The notes beneath the pieces are model-generated. The model did no database searches and had not been told where the DNA came from. It saw nothing but the letters and a program-made list of their open reading frames with translations. A DNA stretch of 64,000 bases. Source: Aphelidium insulamus. Its lineage: Eukaryota > Aphelidiomycota > Aphelidea > Aphelidiaceae. Positions 45,581 to 58,270 of the stretch are shown piece after piece. Within the stretch, counting starts at the first letter, position 1. Every line of letters begins with the position of its first letter. A program made the position numbers and the translations under genes. The stretch spans positions 372,001-436,000 of the forward strand of contig JAZDSV010000001.1 in NCBI GenBank assembly GCA_036784855.1. Reading direction: 5' to 3'.

Positions 45581-47163
45581 ATGCCGCCGCCGCTACGCCA
45601 GCTGTGCATCGCCCACATTGTCCGCCACATCCACACCGTGCCTGTCGCGCGGTATGTGCACCCTCTGTGTGTTGTATGTCTATGTGACGCGTGCTGCAGG
45701 CCGGCCGTCTATGGACACCACGGGGCCGATATGCCGCTGCACCTGGCCGCCTTGGTGTATGCCCAGGCTCTGCGGCGATATGGCACCCGCGCATCCGGTC
45801 ACCTGTACATGTCTGTGGCGCTGGTGCGGCTACTGTGCTCGGTGCTGCGTACTCCGCTACCCCGACTAGACATCGCAGTCGCTTGGCACGCGCTGGGCAC
45901 AGCCGCGCGCCTAATCGCCTCTCTCCGCCCGCACGTAACCGCGCTGTACATCCATCTAGTCGACGGGGATGGTGATGACGACACTGGTATTGCGTCTATC
46001 ACGCCCTCCTCCGCCACGGGTCCCTACGGTACCTCCACGGCACGTCGTCCAAGGCACCGCTACCGTCACGGCGTCCCGCTGGCAGATCTAATGCCGCTTG
46101 CTGCTCTACATCTCCGCTCATTCGCCCTGCTGATGGATGCAGACGCCTTTTCATCGCTCGCACGCGCCACCGACGGCCGGATGGACATTGCTGACCGTGT
46201 GTGGAACGCCGTGGGCCGTTTGCACCCTGCCACACTTTGTTTCGTGCAAATTGGTGGCGTCGCGGCTGATCCCGGGACGCTTGTCCGGTGCCGCGCAAGC
46301 ATTGGGCGGCTTGTTTCGCTCACCGTACTGGACCTGAGCAGGTGTCACAATGTATCGATCTTGCCGCCGGGGATGCTTCAGAGTTTGCCCGCGCTGCGAT
46401 ATCTGTTCCTGGGCGGTGGCGTCCGATTAAAGAATTCTTCTTCAGCTGGCAGGACATCAGTCCCGGCAGCGGACTTGAAGAGGTTCATGTTGGAGCTGGC
46501 CACTTCGCCGGTAGAGTGGGTGGATCTGGGCGGTGTCCCCGTATCCCAGCTGGCATACCTTAGCAAGCGCGTATGGCGAGCCTTTTCAGTGGCGACATCG
46601 GCACGGGCGGGTCGTCGCTGCAAACCACTGGTCGGCGTGGGGCTGTCCATCGGCTCTCTGCATTCACTGGAATACTGTCACAAGCTGGCCGCGCTTTGGA
46701 CCGACACTGGTTTCTCTCGACAACTTACTGCACTCAGCATTTCTAGTGGCACCTCCTGGTATTTACATTCTGTGGTTGTTATTCATGCACTCACTTGCAA
46801 AGTGACAACGCCGAAGAAAATGATGATGACGATGATGATGAAGACAATAGTACTGGCGGCGACGAAATAGCCGCACTGGTCAACTGTGCTAATTCTCTCA
46901 CTTCCCTGCTGCTAAAGTCACAATATCGCTACGTGGAGGCGTACATGAAGCACGAAGTTTCTGCTGAAAGGCAACTGGCAAACCACATGACTGTTGTGAC
47001 AACTTGTCCGCCGGCTGCTGACCTCGCACCGTCCGTGCAAGCTATCAGATGGATTGTACGCGATAAAATGGGTATTGATGCCGCCGATTACGGTCTGGGA
47101 TTTCTGTATCGGCTTTCGTCTGATCAAGCCGAAAGCCTTGACATTGTCGATAATGATGATTAG
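45581..47163 (+). CDS. unrecognised leucine-rich protein with acidic insert
   Basis: Exons joined at VPVA-RPAVYGHH (a 48-nt in-frame intron, ending GCTGCAG) and at GTSC-DNAEEND (a ~45-nt intron). N-terminus resembles an F-box-like helix (PPPLRQLCIAHIVRHIH) and then Leu-rich helices; VSLTVLDLSRCHNVSILPPG and SLPALRYLFLGGG resemble leucine-rich repeats (LxxLxLxxC/N). An acidic Asp tract follows and the C-terminal 100 residues are helical (YRYVEAYMKHEV, RWIVRDKMGID). F-box LRR identity is possible but not proven. Divergent from the Fbw7 gene (186 bp between starts). Confidence 0.55.
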
Positions 47164-47278
47164 ATTATAGAACTTAAAGCTTGAATCTATTAATGGAACA
47201 TTCAGAGCTTGGTGGTCGCTGCAATGTCCGCAATTTGACCTCTGAGCAAAAGTTAGTCATTGATAGTTCGCATAATAT

Positions 47279-49411
47279 TTATCTTCTACGCCACCTTTCA
47301 GCAAAAATGTCATCCACTTCCTTGCACAACGATTGGACAGACTTGACCTGCTTCACCGCACTCTGCAGTCGAGCAATCTGCCGATGTACAACCTGGAGTG
47401 CGCCATTGTGCTTTTCTGAGTCATGCGGTTAATACATCGGTATTAACGATAGTGTGTTTGTACCGGCAATCGGTGACAGGGCATCTTCGACTGATTTGCA
47501 ATCGGGACTAATATTCTCCAGTTTGCGCACTGCGTAATATTATCAGAGTCAATGTACAATACCGCGTTTCATACCTGCTGCGTCCCGCATGATAAGAGTT
47601 TCATCCCTTGTCCGCTGCACAAGCTTGTTCAGCATTGAATAATTCTGGCCTAAGTAATAATTAGAAATTATATCCTATGTAGCAGAAATCATTACTTTGG
47701 TCGATGCATTGCAGCAAACTGGTCATAATCTGCTCTGGACCCTGTAATGTGTCAATATAATATCAAAACGTATACAATAGCACTAACCTGCTCCGGCTCA
47801 AGATCCAATAGCGAGATCATTGATCTGACAGTGCTGTGGCGGTCGGACATTTGCTCCACGGCAAAACTTTCGAGTGGTTGACGACTAAGTGATAAGTGTG
47901 TAAAGTTGCAACTGATGGACGTACTCATCCGTCATTCTGGCATTTGATATGCATGCTTTGTTAATGGCCAGCACTTCCGCACTCATTGAAGTGTCCAAGA
48001 CAAGCTTTTTGGTGCGATCGAGCTCCTCGATGCATGGCTGCATTTTGAAATCATTTAATCGTTCGCACTGCAAAGCAAGTTAGTCAAAGTAGTCGCGAAT
48101 ACCCGTTACTCACTTCAGATAGCATGTGCTGAATGTACTTGCGGTCACGAGAGCGTGAAAACACCATTGACTGCAGCTGCTCAATCTTGTCGAGCAAAAT
48201 GGCAGAACTGTGCTCGATGCTCTGCCGGCGGTCTGTTACATCCGATAATGAACTGGAATCTTCCATCGTGGTACAGAGTGATGAAATGGCATTTTTCGTG
48301 GCATTTTCCTTTTCGTCAACACCTGAATCAGCCATAAACTTTTGGTACAGCTTGGCCAAGTATTGATCGTGGTCGGCAGGTTCACTGAATGGTTATTCAA
48401 AATGCGTTCAGAGTTGTAACGTCAAACAGTACCAATGAATATCATCAGATGTCAGAGATAAAACTTTGCTTGCGGCTATTCCAGTCATGTCGGCCAGCGT
48501 GGCCAGGAACTCTTCTGTTGATGGAAAGACTTGCGCGTCAACAGCAGCCTCGCTGTTGTTCAGCTTTTGCGCCTCAAGTTGAATTTGAACAGCGGTGCTA
48601 GTGGAGTTAACTGCCACACCAGTATCACCAGCTTGTCGTAACCGTTCTGATTCCTTGACATACGCTGTATGCGTTTTCGATGCTACCTCCAGTTCGGCTT
48701 TGATTCGCCTTGTGTACTCTGCATGCTCACGAACAAACCGCAGCTGCTTCACCATGAAGGCAGTCTTGAGTAGAGTGTCACGTTCAATGACAGCACACTT
48801 TGTACGCACAGCCGTCAAACTGTCCTCTTTAAAAGTATAAGCTGAAAGTATGTGCAGTGAACATAAACTTGACTAGTCGCACCAGTGGCCGCAAGTTGTT
48901 GTCTCAACTGCAGTACACGATCTTGGCCGGCCCTGGCAGCATGCAGAGTTCGAGCACGTTTGTTGCGCACGGCTGTTGCCTTGGCATCAGCCCCGCCTAC
49001 TGCAGTAGTACCCAAACTGTGCACAGAGTGTCTATAAGGGTGATACTGCAGTGTAGCTGGTGCTTGCCTGGCACCAGTTTCCCGTGCAAATAGTTCAGCT
49101 TGTCCGCGTGGCTTCAAATGCGTGGCGACTTGCAGCCATATATCTGACACGTGTCCAGTGCACAGCCTGCATGTATGAATGTTCTGTAGCTGCCACTTTA
49201 TATACAGCACCAACTTTTCCAGCGACTGTGCCGTGAGTGGAATTGCCGACTGCCGCGAATCCAGCCGTGAACAGAAGCCGAGCTCGTTGCATAGCCACGA
49301 GTACAGTCGGTCGGCCACTATGTGCCGTGTGGCGGTTGTTGTGTGAGCTGGCGGGGCTGTTGAGGCACGGAGCGAGGAGACGGAAGCGCCTTTTGCATTG
49401 TGGCGCGACAT
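47279..49411 (-). CDS. coiled-coil protein, possible augmin HAUS5-like subunit
   Basis: Several exons. N-terminus: RLYSWLCNELGF, SLEKLVLYIKW, TGHVSDIWLQVATHLKPRG; this short pattern resembles the HAUS5 N-terminus (WLCxxxG...GxxSDIWxxxxxHxxxR). The rest is heptad-rich coiled coil (ERDTLLKTAFMVKQLRFVRE; RRIKAELEVASKTHTAYVKE; SILLDKIEQLQSM; LDRTKKLVLDTSMSAEVLA), ending KEVDDIFAERWRRR at a TAA at 47279. An augmin role would fit with MOZART1 nearby but is inference; another coiled-coil protein is possible. Its start lies 43 bp from the divergent gene at 49455. Confidence 0.45.
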
Positions 49412-49454
49412 CCCAACTGTTTTGTGCACACAACTGTTTCAAGAGGACCAACGA

Positions 49455-50508
49455 ATGCGGCGACACGAAAACCGCATTGCGCCCGCGCTGGCCGTGCCGC
49501 AGGTCTTCGTCAGTGGCGGCGACGACGGAGATACTAGTACTGGAAATGCTGGTGGTGCTGGCGGTGGCGCTGATGCTGCCTCGCCGTCTGTTCTGGTCAC
49601 TGTGCCGGCCACGCCGCAGATATTCATATCCACCGATGATGAGGATTCGCCCCCGGATGTCGTTGTTACGGCAGCTTCCGGTGACACTGCGCCACTGGAT
49701 GCCGTAGCAGCTGTTGCTGGTGTGTCGCCCAAGTTGACACTGGCATCAACACCTGTGGCCGCTGATATCGGCGCGTTTAATACTTCGCCAATGTTCGCCG
49801 CGCGCCGCCCCAGCATTGCGGGCAGTATCGCCAGCAGCCATCATCAACGCCGCGCATCCATCGCCTCGTCCGTGGCCTCATCCAGATTTGATGATGGACG
49901 CCTGACCGCGTCCATGAGCCAGCAACATCGGTTTACCGCCAAGCCGAAGCAATGGGCAAGTTCATGCATTTTAGTTCCTCATTGGCCCGCTGACCGTTGT
50001 GTCTATAGGACAGTGTGGCATACCGACACAAGGTTGTGTTCATTCACCTGGCAGCTGTTATGGGCGCACTATTAAGTGTCAACGTAATTGTGGACTTTGT
50101 GGCTTGGTCCGCCTACGAGCACATCAACTCTCTGTCGCAGAACTGGCTGTCGTCTCTGCTCGTAGGTCTTTCTTATACATTTAGCTATGCTGTGCTATGC
50201 TATGCTAAATATAATCAACTCCATATGTGTATGTATCCCTTCATAACACACACACACACAGATTATGCACATTGCAGCGCTGCACATCACTCTGCTGGGG
50301 TTCATATATTCTCGAGAGTCGGGAGATGTGCGCAATACACGCTTGGCCGTCGTTGTGGGTGGTAAGCTCAACTATAAAATGCCTTTTGAACATAATATTG
50401 TCCATATTGTATATAATATGGGCAGCTGTGAACGTGGCCGCTTTCCTGATGCGCTCGGCATTCCAGTGGGCCTACACTGGCTACATTCCCGCAGTTTACT
50501 ACGTGTAA
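49455..50508 (+). CDS. uncharacterised Ser-rich membrane protein
   Basis: Four exons or so. A cytoplasmic N-terminus of about 170 residues, Ala/Ser/Val-rich with SIAGSIASSHHQRRASIASS (possible phosphosites RRxS), then membrane helices: FIHLAAVMGALLSVNVIVDF, MHIAALHITLLGFIYS and LAVVVGAAVNVAAFLMRS, ending GYIPAVYYV. The joins at KPKQW-DSVAYRHK (intron 49956-50008, best read as GC-AG, TGG/GCAAGT, though an in-frame GT donor exists) and LL-IMHIA keep frame. Not recognised. Confidence 0.6.
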
Positions 50509-50640
50509 TATATAGTACTTAAGCATTTCATACATTATCAGCACTTGTCTGTCTGCAGTACGTACGTAACAGGAATAATTGTGTGTGTTCAATATTCAGA
50601 CAGACACTGACAGTCGCCTTAATTGTTTCCAACGTGATCA

Positions 50641-51962
50641 ATGGAAGCCGTGACGGTGCGTATTCCTGCCATGCTGCCTCCTGTGACGGGGTGGCTATAT
50701 CTGCCATTGACATACACCTAATGTCTCTGTACACAGAGCCTGTTTGGCCTGGTCGGGGTGGGCAGCCAGCCATGCGACATCAAGGTGCTGCTGCACCAGG
50801 AGGACAAGCGCAAGATGGTCGAGGTGCCGGCCAGGACGGCGTCGGCCAGCGGCACTGCTAGCGGCTCCACGTCGCCCGTTCTCTCCACGGGCAAGGAACG
50901 GCGTGCAAAGTGTCCGCTCTACTTTGATGGCGAGTCCGTTATTGGCAAGGTGGGAATGAGTGGATCTGCAGTGGGCTGCCATGCCACTAACTCATGCACT
51001 TTGCATGTGCAGGTGCAAATCCGCGCAAAAGACGGCAAGCGCATCGAGCACAACGGCATCAAGGTGGAGTTTGTGGGGCACATTGGCAAGTCAATTATCT
51101 GGCTCTGGCTGCTTATCTCTGCTTAACTGTATTTGCCCCCGGCAGAGCTCAGCTACGACCGCAGCCACCCGTTCGAGTTTGTGTCACTGGTGCAGGAGGT
51201 GGCCAACCCCGGAGAACTTAAGCACACCGTCAGCTATGATTTTGAATTCAAGAATGTGGAGAAAGCAATATGAATCGTACTCCGGCATCAACGTGCGACT
51301 GCGGTATTTCGTCCGCGTCACCATCGCCCGCAGACTGGCGCCCATAGTCAGCGAGAAGGATGTGTGGGTGTACTCGTACCGTATGCCGCCCGAGATCAAT
51401 GACTCTATCAAGATGGAGGTGGGCATCGAGGACTGTCTGCACATTGAGTTCGAGTACAACAAGGCCAAGTACAATCTACGCGACGTCATTGTCGGCCGGA
51501 TCTACTTTCTCCTCGTGCGCATAAAAGTAAAGCATATGGAGCTGGCTATAATTCGGCGGGAGACTACTGGAGCGCGTACGTAAACTTTATTAGCTATACT
51601 GTTATGTATATATTATGCACAGTGTAAAGATTACTTGTAATAATGCCCGCCTGACATTATGTGCAGCCCCAAATCAATACAACGAGAATGAGACAATAAC
51701 CAAGTTCGAGATAATGGACGGGGCGCCCGTTCGCGGCGAAACTATTCCCATCCGACTATTCCTGTCGGGATTCGACTTGACACCGACATTCCGGGAGGTG
51801 AACAAGAAGTTCTCCACCCGCTACTATTTGAATCTGGTGCTGGTGGACGAGGAGAATCGGCGCTACTTCAAGCAGCAAGAGATAACTCTGTACCGCAACA
51901 GTCAAGTGGACGAGCAGCCGCTGTCTCCTGCCGCTGGTGGCCCCGCCAAGCGGGTCACATAG
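50641..51962 (+). CDS. VPS26: retromer subunit VPS26, with an apparent +1 frameshift
   Basis: Retromer cargo-selective subunit on endosomes. Exons: [92 protein letters not shown], then [60 protein letters not shown], and a conserved end [40 protein letters not shown]. At 51262-51264 the sequence gagaaagcaa has one more A than is needed for EKQYESY, so the two halves of an otherwise intact, very conserved exon are in different frames. The insert disrupts the ORF if real. Length otherwise normal. Confidence 0.9.
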
Positions 51963-52169
51963 TTGCACACATTGCCGCCATATGCTCTTCATTCAACCAA
52001 CTATAAACTTGTGTGAATTACATATGCTGGATGGATGATATTGTTGTGCAATAGGTGTTTTGCGTTGAAAAACAGGGTGTGGTTACTCAGGTTAGGCCCA
52101 GGGTAAGTGTATTCCTGGCCCTGGGACAAATAAGCCTGGGAAAAATATAACTATTGACTGGCAACAACG

Positions 52170-53843
52170 ATGCTGAGGCGGGTCTACGCGCCAAGCAGGC
52201 ACTCGTGTCGCGTGCCAGTGCCGAGGCGCGCAGCTGCTACTGCCAGCGCACCCAGTGATGCCGTAGCACCCGAGGCAGCAGACGCCAATGTCCGCCACGA
52301 CGAGGATGATGATAACGATCCCTTCAAGTTGCCGGCACCGCGATGGCTCCCATTTACGGTGGACGCGGAACTGGCGCGTCGCCTGCATGACCGGCACTAC
52401 GCGCACGTGACTACGGCCCGCACTTCATGGCTGCCCACCAGCTTGGGGAGGTGGTGGAGGTGGCGGCGACAAGAATCCAATTCAAGTGCGCAGATGGTCG
52501 TGAAGCATATGCGCCCGCTGTACTTGCCATTCTACTTGTACTCTGTGCGCACGCTGTCCGCCATATACGTGCACGACGATACCACCACTCACACGCCGGG
52601 CGTCGCTGTGCCCACTCACGTCATACAGCACGAGTACGATGGACGCTCGCTGCCGGCGATGCAGGTTTTCGCCTCTTACGAGTTCCCGCGCGCCTACATC
52701 AACCAGTTTCGCGGTGACGCCTTTGCCGCGGTTCAACCCATTCACCGCCCCGAGACCGCCGCTGATAGTGGAGACTCTGTCCCGAGCTCAAGCGGTGGAC
52801 CGGACGCGCCGCCGCTATTGGCATTTTCTGTGCCGCCCGTGAACGCCACCTGCCGCACCGTGCAGCGCTTCATTGCCAGCCGCGCAGTACGCCGCGCCGA
52901 ACTGTTCATGCAGGCGCGGTATCCGCATGGCCGGCGCCGATTCTACACCGAAACGCATTATGACCACTTTTCCATACAGCCGGCCTACTTTCCGTGCTAC
53001 ATGGCCGAGAGCCGGCTGTACAGCGGCCGCGATCGACTGGTGACACTGGTGAGCGGGGTGGATGGCCGCGTTGTTGGCGAACGTGTCATGGACGCCTCGG
53101 GACTGGGCGCCAGGGTGGCGGCCGTGTCCACGCTGGGTGCCGCTCTCTGGTCGGCCGCCACCACTTTCCCGGACGCCGCGTCGCTGTGGGCCACACTGGC
53201 GACCACGGTGACTGTGAAATCCGCCCTGCTCTGGACAGCCACCTACTCTGTGTTACCGGCCGTAGTGGCCACCGTGGCCGCGCAGATGCTGCCGGGCCTG
53301 CGTGCCGTGTACCGCGAACAGATGACGGCGTACGAGGAGGGACTGGACTCGCGCAGTTTGCAGCTGCAACAGCCCGGCGACGCGCCGCCCACCTACTGGG
53401 ACCTGCGCAACCTGTGGCACCAGTACGACGAGTGGCAGGGCCGCCTGACCAATGAACAGCAGGCGCAGGACTGGCTAGAGTACAATGAACTGTTGCGCGA
53501 GAACAATATGGAGCATGCGGGTGGCATGGCATCGGCTGCGGGCATTGCCGGACAGCACCAACACCAACTGCCAAATGATATGCAGCAGCGCCCACGGCAC
53601 CCAGACATGCTGGGCTACTACCGAATGTTTGGACTGACTGGGCGGGAAGCATTGGCCACCACCGACGACATCAATGCGCGCTTCAAACAGCTGGCGTTGA
53701 AGTTCCACCCGGACCGCGCCTCGGATCCAGCTGCCAAGGAGTTGAACTCTCAGCGCTTCCGCGAAATAAGCCAGGCGTACAATGTGCTGCGAGACGGTGA
53801 TGCACGGCGCCAGTACGATGCGGGCCAGTTGAATGAGCGATAG
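52170..53843 (+). CDS. J-domain protein, probably mitochondrial membrane
   Basis: A 557-residue intronless frame. Arg-rich, acid-free N-terminus (MLRRVYAPSRHSCRVPVPRR) suggests mitochondrial import. The middle has PLYLPFYLYSVRTLSAIYVH, RRAELFMQARYPHGRRRFY and two Ala-rich hydrophobic stretches (about residues 320-375), possible membrane helices. The C-terminus holds a J-domain: YYRMFGLTGREALATTDDIN, KQLALKFHPDRAS with the catalytic HPD, FREISQAYNVLRDGDARRQY. It would recruit an Hsp70. The body is not recognised. Small inverted repeat CCCAGGG/CCCTGGG lies in its leader (52098-52127). Confidence 0.75.
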   Translation: MLRRVYAPSRHSCRVPVPRRAAATASAPSDAVAPEAADANVRHDEDDDNDPFKLPAPRWLPFTVDAELARRLHDRHYAHVTTARTSWLPTSLGRWWRWRRQESNSSAQMVVKHMRPLYLPFYLYSVRTLSAIYVHDDTTTHTPGVAVPTHVIQHEYDGRSLPAMQVFASYEFPRAYINQFRGDAFAAVQPIHRPETAADSGDSVPSSSGGPDAPPLLAFSVPPVNATCRTVQRFIASRAVRRAELFMQARYPHGRRRFYTETHYDHFSIQPAYFPCYMAESRLYSGRDRLVTLVSGVDGRVVGERVMDASGLGARVAAVSTLGAALWSAATTFPDAASLWATLATTVTVKSALLWTATYSVLPAVVATVAAQMLPGLRAVYREQMTAYEEGLDSRSLQLQQPGDAPPTYWDLRNLWHQYDEWQGRLTNEQQAQDWLEYNELLRENNMEHAGGMASAAGIAGQHQHQLPNDMQQRPRHPDMLGYYRMFGLTGREALATTDDINARFKQLALKFHPDRASDPAAKELNSQRFREISQAYNVLRDGDARRQYDAGQLNER

Positions 53844-53973
53844 TTGGATCTTGTAGATAATAAATTACGGGGCTAGATGTCATGGATTACTAGTTGTAGA
53901 TATATATATATATATATATAGATATTTAGCCACGACATAAACGCATAACAAGAACTTCAATGTATTGACTAAA

Positions 53974-54971
53974 TCAAGCAGCCAGTTTGCCGGGCGCCGA
54001 TGGCTCCGGAATGCCAAACTCATCCACGGGAACGGCGGTCTGTGGTGCAGTGCCCACTGGCACCGTGGGCGTGTCAATGTAGACCGGTGGCGCCGTAGAT
54101 CCCACATCGTCCAGGTACGACGGCGTGGCATCCTCAAACATGGCCTCGCCCTCCAGTGCCGCCAGCTCTGCCTCCAGATCAGCCTCGTCAATGTCCTCGG
54201 GAGTGCCATAACTCCTGCTCAGCGATTCCTGGATCTCATTCGCCTGTTCCAGCAGGTCCTCCATCTCATCTTGTATTTTCTGTGCGGTGGTTAGTGGTTG
54301 TATGTAATATGTGTGGTTCTGCGCATCGGCAAGACCATGTCTATACGAGATATGCATATATACCGGTACATGAACAAAGGTTCACCACACAGATTTAGAC
54401 ACATTGATGGCACTTACATCAATCTTGTCAATGTTGACCTTCTTGTACTGCTGCTTCATCTCTTTGGCGCCCACTTTCATGGCCTCCACGGTGGTGATGG
54501 TGTTTTTGAGATTCTCCGTGGTAAAGTTGGCCTGCTCCATGTTGAAGGACTGCTGCATTAACTGGTCGCGCTGCCCTTCATACCTGCACTGCGGTGAGTG
54601 ACATGGGCAGCGATGGCGCACCTACATCTTTTTCTGCTGCAGGATGCGCAGCGCCTTTTGCTTGACGGCATTCTACGTGCATATAAGTATACATATAAGT
54701 ATACAAGTAGACGTGGTCATCATGTGTGGCCGCACCTTTGCCGGACCGTCCCGCATCTTGGACATTTGCTCACGGTAGCGCATCAACTCGGCATCCAGAC
54801 GCTTCATCTTGACCTCCACCGAGTCTACGCGGGAGTCTGTCTACGCGTTGTGTGAGCGCGTGTGGTGGATGTGTGTACGATGTGTGCCAGCAGGACACGT
54901 ACCGAGGCGATGGCATCGCTTAGCGTGGCCTTGGGAGCGCGTGGCTTGGCCGAGCCGAATATGCGGTTCAT
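53974..54971 (-). CDS. VPS60: ESCRT-III subunit CHMP5/Vps60
   Basis: Five exons. Starts [20 protein letters not shown], then [130 protein letters not shown] and an end with [11 protein letters not shown]. The MNRxFG start, [15 protein letters not shown] and SRSYGTPE motifs are diagnostic for CHMP5. The protein acts late in multivesicular body formation and regulates Vps4 through LIP5/Vta1. Confidence 0.95.
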
Positions 54972-55207
54972 AGCCAGTGTATTGAAGGTGATAGCAAGGC
55001 GGTGAGTGAGCGCGGCCAGAGTCTATGCCCGAGCCTATATCAACTGCAAATCCACACTGATTATGAAGGCGCAGTCAGAGAAGTCGGAGTCCAGCCAATC
55101 GCCTGTCACGGCGGCAGCGCTGCATGGCAGACAGCTGCACTTATAGTCATCAGTTGCTGTAGTATAGGCCAGCGAGTAGCAGTATTATACAGAGCGAGAG
55201 AGAGAGT

Positions 55208-55998
55208 ATGACACCGCCGACTGCCGCCGAGGAGAGCGTGGTGGAGAGCGTGACCGCAGCACTGAATGCCACCAACATGGACAGCAACAGCACGGCCAAG
55301 CAGTCAGAGCTATTCTCCCCGTCGATGCTGAGCGCCGACATTCGCGACAAGTTGCCGCAGGGATACACGCTCAGGCCGCTGCACTTGGACGATCATGCGC
55401 GCAAGATTCTGGAATGTTACGCGCAACTGACACAGGTCGGCGCGGTGAGCCAGCCGGATTTCGTCGCCTGGTTCCGGTTCATGCAGAGCCGCGCGCCCGA
55501 CTACTACACCATTGTCATTGAGGAGCATGCGACAGGTGATGTGGTGGCGTGCGGCACAGTGCTGGTGGAACGGAAACTTATTCGAAGCTGTGGCCGCGTG
55601 GGACACATTGAAGACATCGTGGTGCACCAGTCGCAGCGTGGCAAGAACTTTGGTCGCATGTACGTCAGTGTCAGTGTGTGTCTTATCCCGGTGTCTTCCG
55701 CATCATATCTATGTGTGTCTGCTGTCTCTACGCAACTCTGTAGTACAGCTGGCCGCTCATATATATATCTTTGAATTGCAAATTATATCTGTGGTGTCTC
55801 ATTGTAGTGCTACATATTGGTGCCTCGGTCACAATTGTAATTAATCTGTATGCGTGCAGAATTATTGACCAGCTGACGGAACTGGCCAAGAGCGCCGGCT
55901 GCTACAAGGTGATTCTGTGCTGTAATGACAAGAATGTTGGGTTTTATGAAAAGTGCGGCTACACTCGCAAAGAGGCCGAGATGGTCAAATACTTCTGA
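55208..55998 (+). CDS. GNA1: glucosamine-6-phosphate N-acetyltransferase (copy 2)
   Basis: Second GNAT enzyme of the UDP-GlcNAc pathway. Two exons, the intron of about 200 nt lying after FGR; AT|A keeps frame giving GRIIDQLTELAK. Landmarks: SMLSADIRDKLPQGYTLRPL, HLDDHARKILECYAQLTQVG, TIVIEEHATGDVVACGTVLV, CGRVGHIEDIVVHQSQRG, GCYKVILCCNDKNVGF, YEKCGYTRKEAEMVKYF. About 200 residues, Thr/Asn-rich N-terminal extension. It lacks the copy 1 introns within the N-terminal half. Both copies keep the catalytic-type HIEDIVV and YEKCG. Confidence 0.9.
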
Positions 55999-56550
55999 AG
56001 CACAACCACTTGCACGTGTAATAGAATTATGGCATTAAATGGCTAGCATGTGCAAATATGGTCACGACAGCTGTCGCACTCGGCTGTGCTCGCACTTTGG
56101 ATTATGAGTTGTCAGTCTGCTAGCAACAGGCGATGCTTCATCGGAACGCTGCCTGGTGATGGGATAGTGCATCACTGCCTACACCGTTTGCGGCATCGAA
56201 CGTGATTGTGCGGGGGTAGCAATCGGTGGTTTGTGAACGAACTGCTTGTGGAAGTATGTAAATCGCGAGGATGATCAAACGTGCATGTACGTTTTCACGC
56301 CGCCCTCGTCGCTCAAGAAGGTTCCAGTGCATATGGACGACTCCAATACATCTATCTTATTTTTATGTGACACGACGTGTGTATATTACACGTAACGATT
56401 TTGAGAAAGCCACATGGAGTCAAATAGGCTTTTGCTAGAAGCCAGGGTGCTTTAAATGCCACGTTCCATGAAACGGCAGGTTCATAGACTAGAATCGTGC
56501 AAAATTAATATATTGAAGAGATAATATACAGCAGCGACTGTGCATCACGG
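55999..56550. other. intergenic, no gene seen
   Basis: About 550 bp between Gna1 copy 2 and the stop of the forkhead gene. I see no conserved frame, RNA gene or strong repeat. Confidence 0.4.
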
Positions 56551-58150
<1,600 letters not shown>

Positions 58151-58270
58151 TGTGTGCCTTCACACAAACACAAACAGAGCGCAGCTAATTTTTATGTATT
58201 TCTTCTTCTAGCAGAATATATAGATTTTCTGTCTTGATAAATTGTCTAATATGCTTTAATGAATATAGTT

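Noticed and set aside
47181-47432. Forward open frame after the leucine-rich gene
   Set aside because: It is antisense to the last exon of the coiled-coil gene, which has a consistent heptad pattern on the minus strand.
56138-56332. Short minus-strand frame in the 56-kb intergenic region
   Set aside because: No conserved pattern, no splice partners; consistent with chance.
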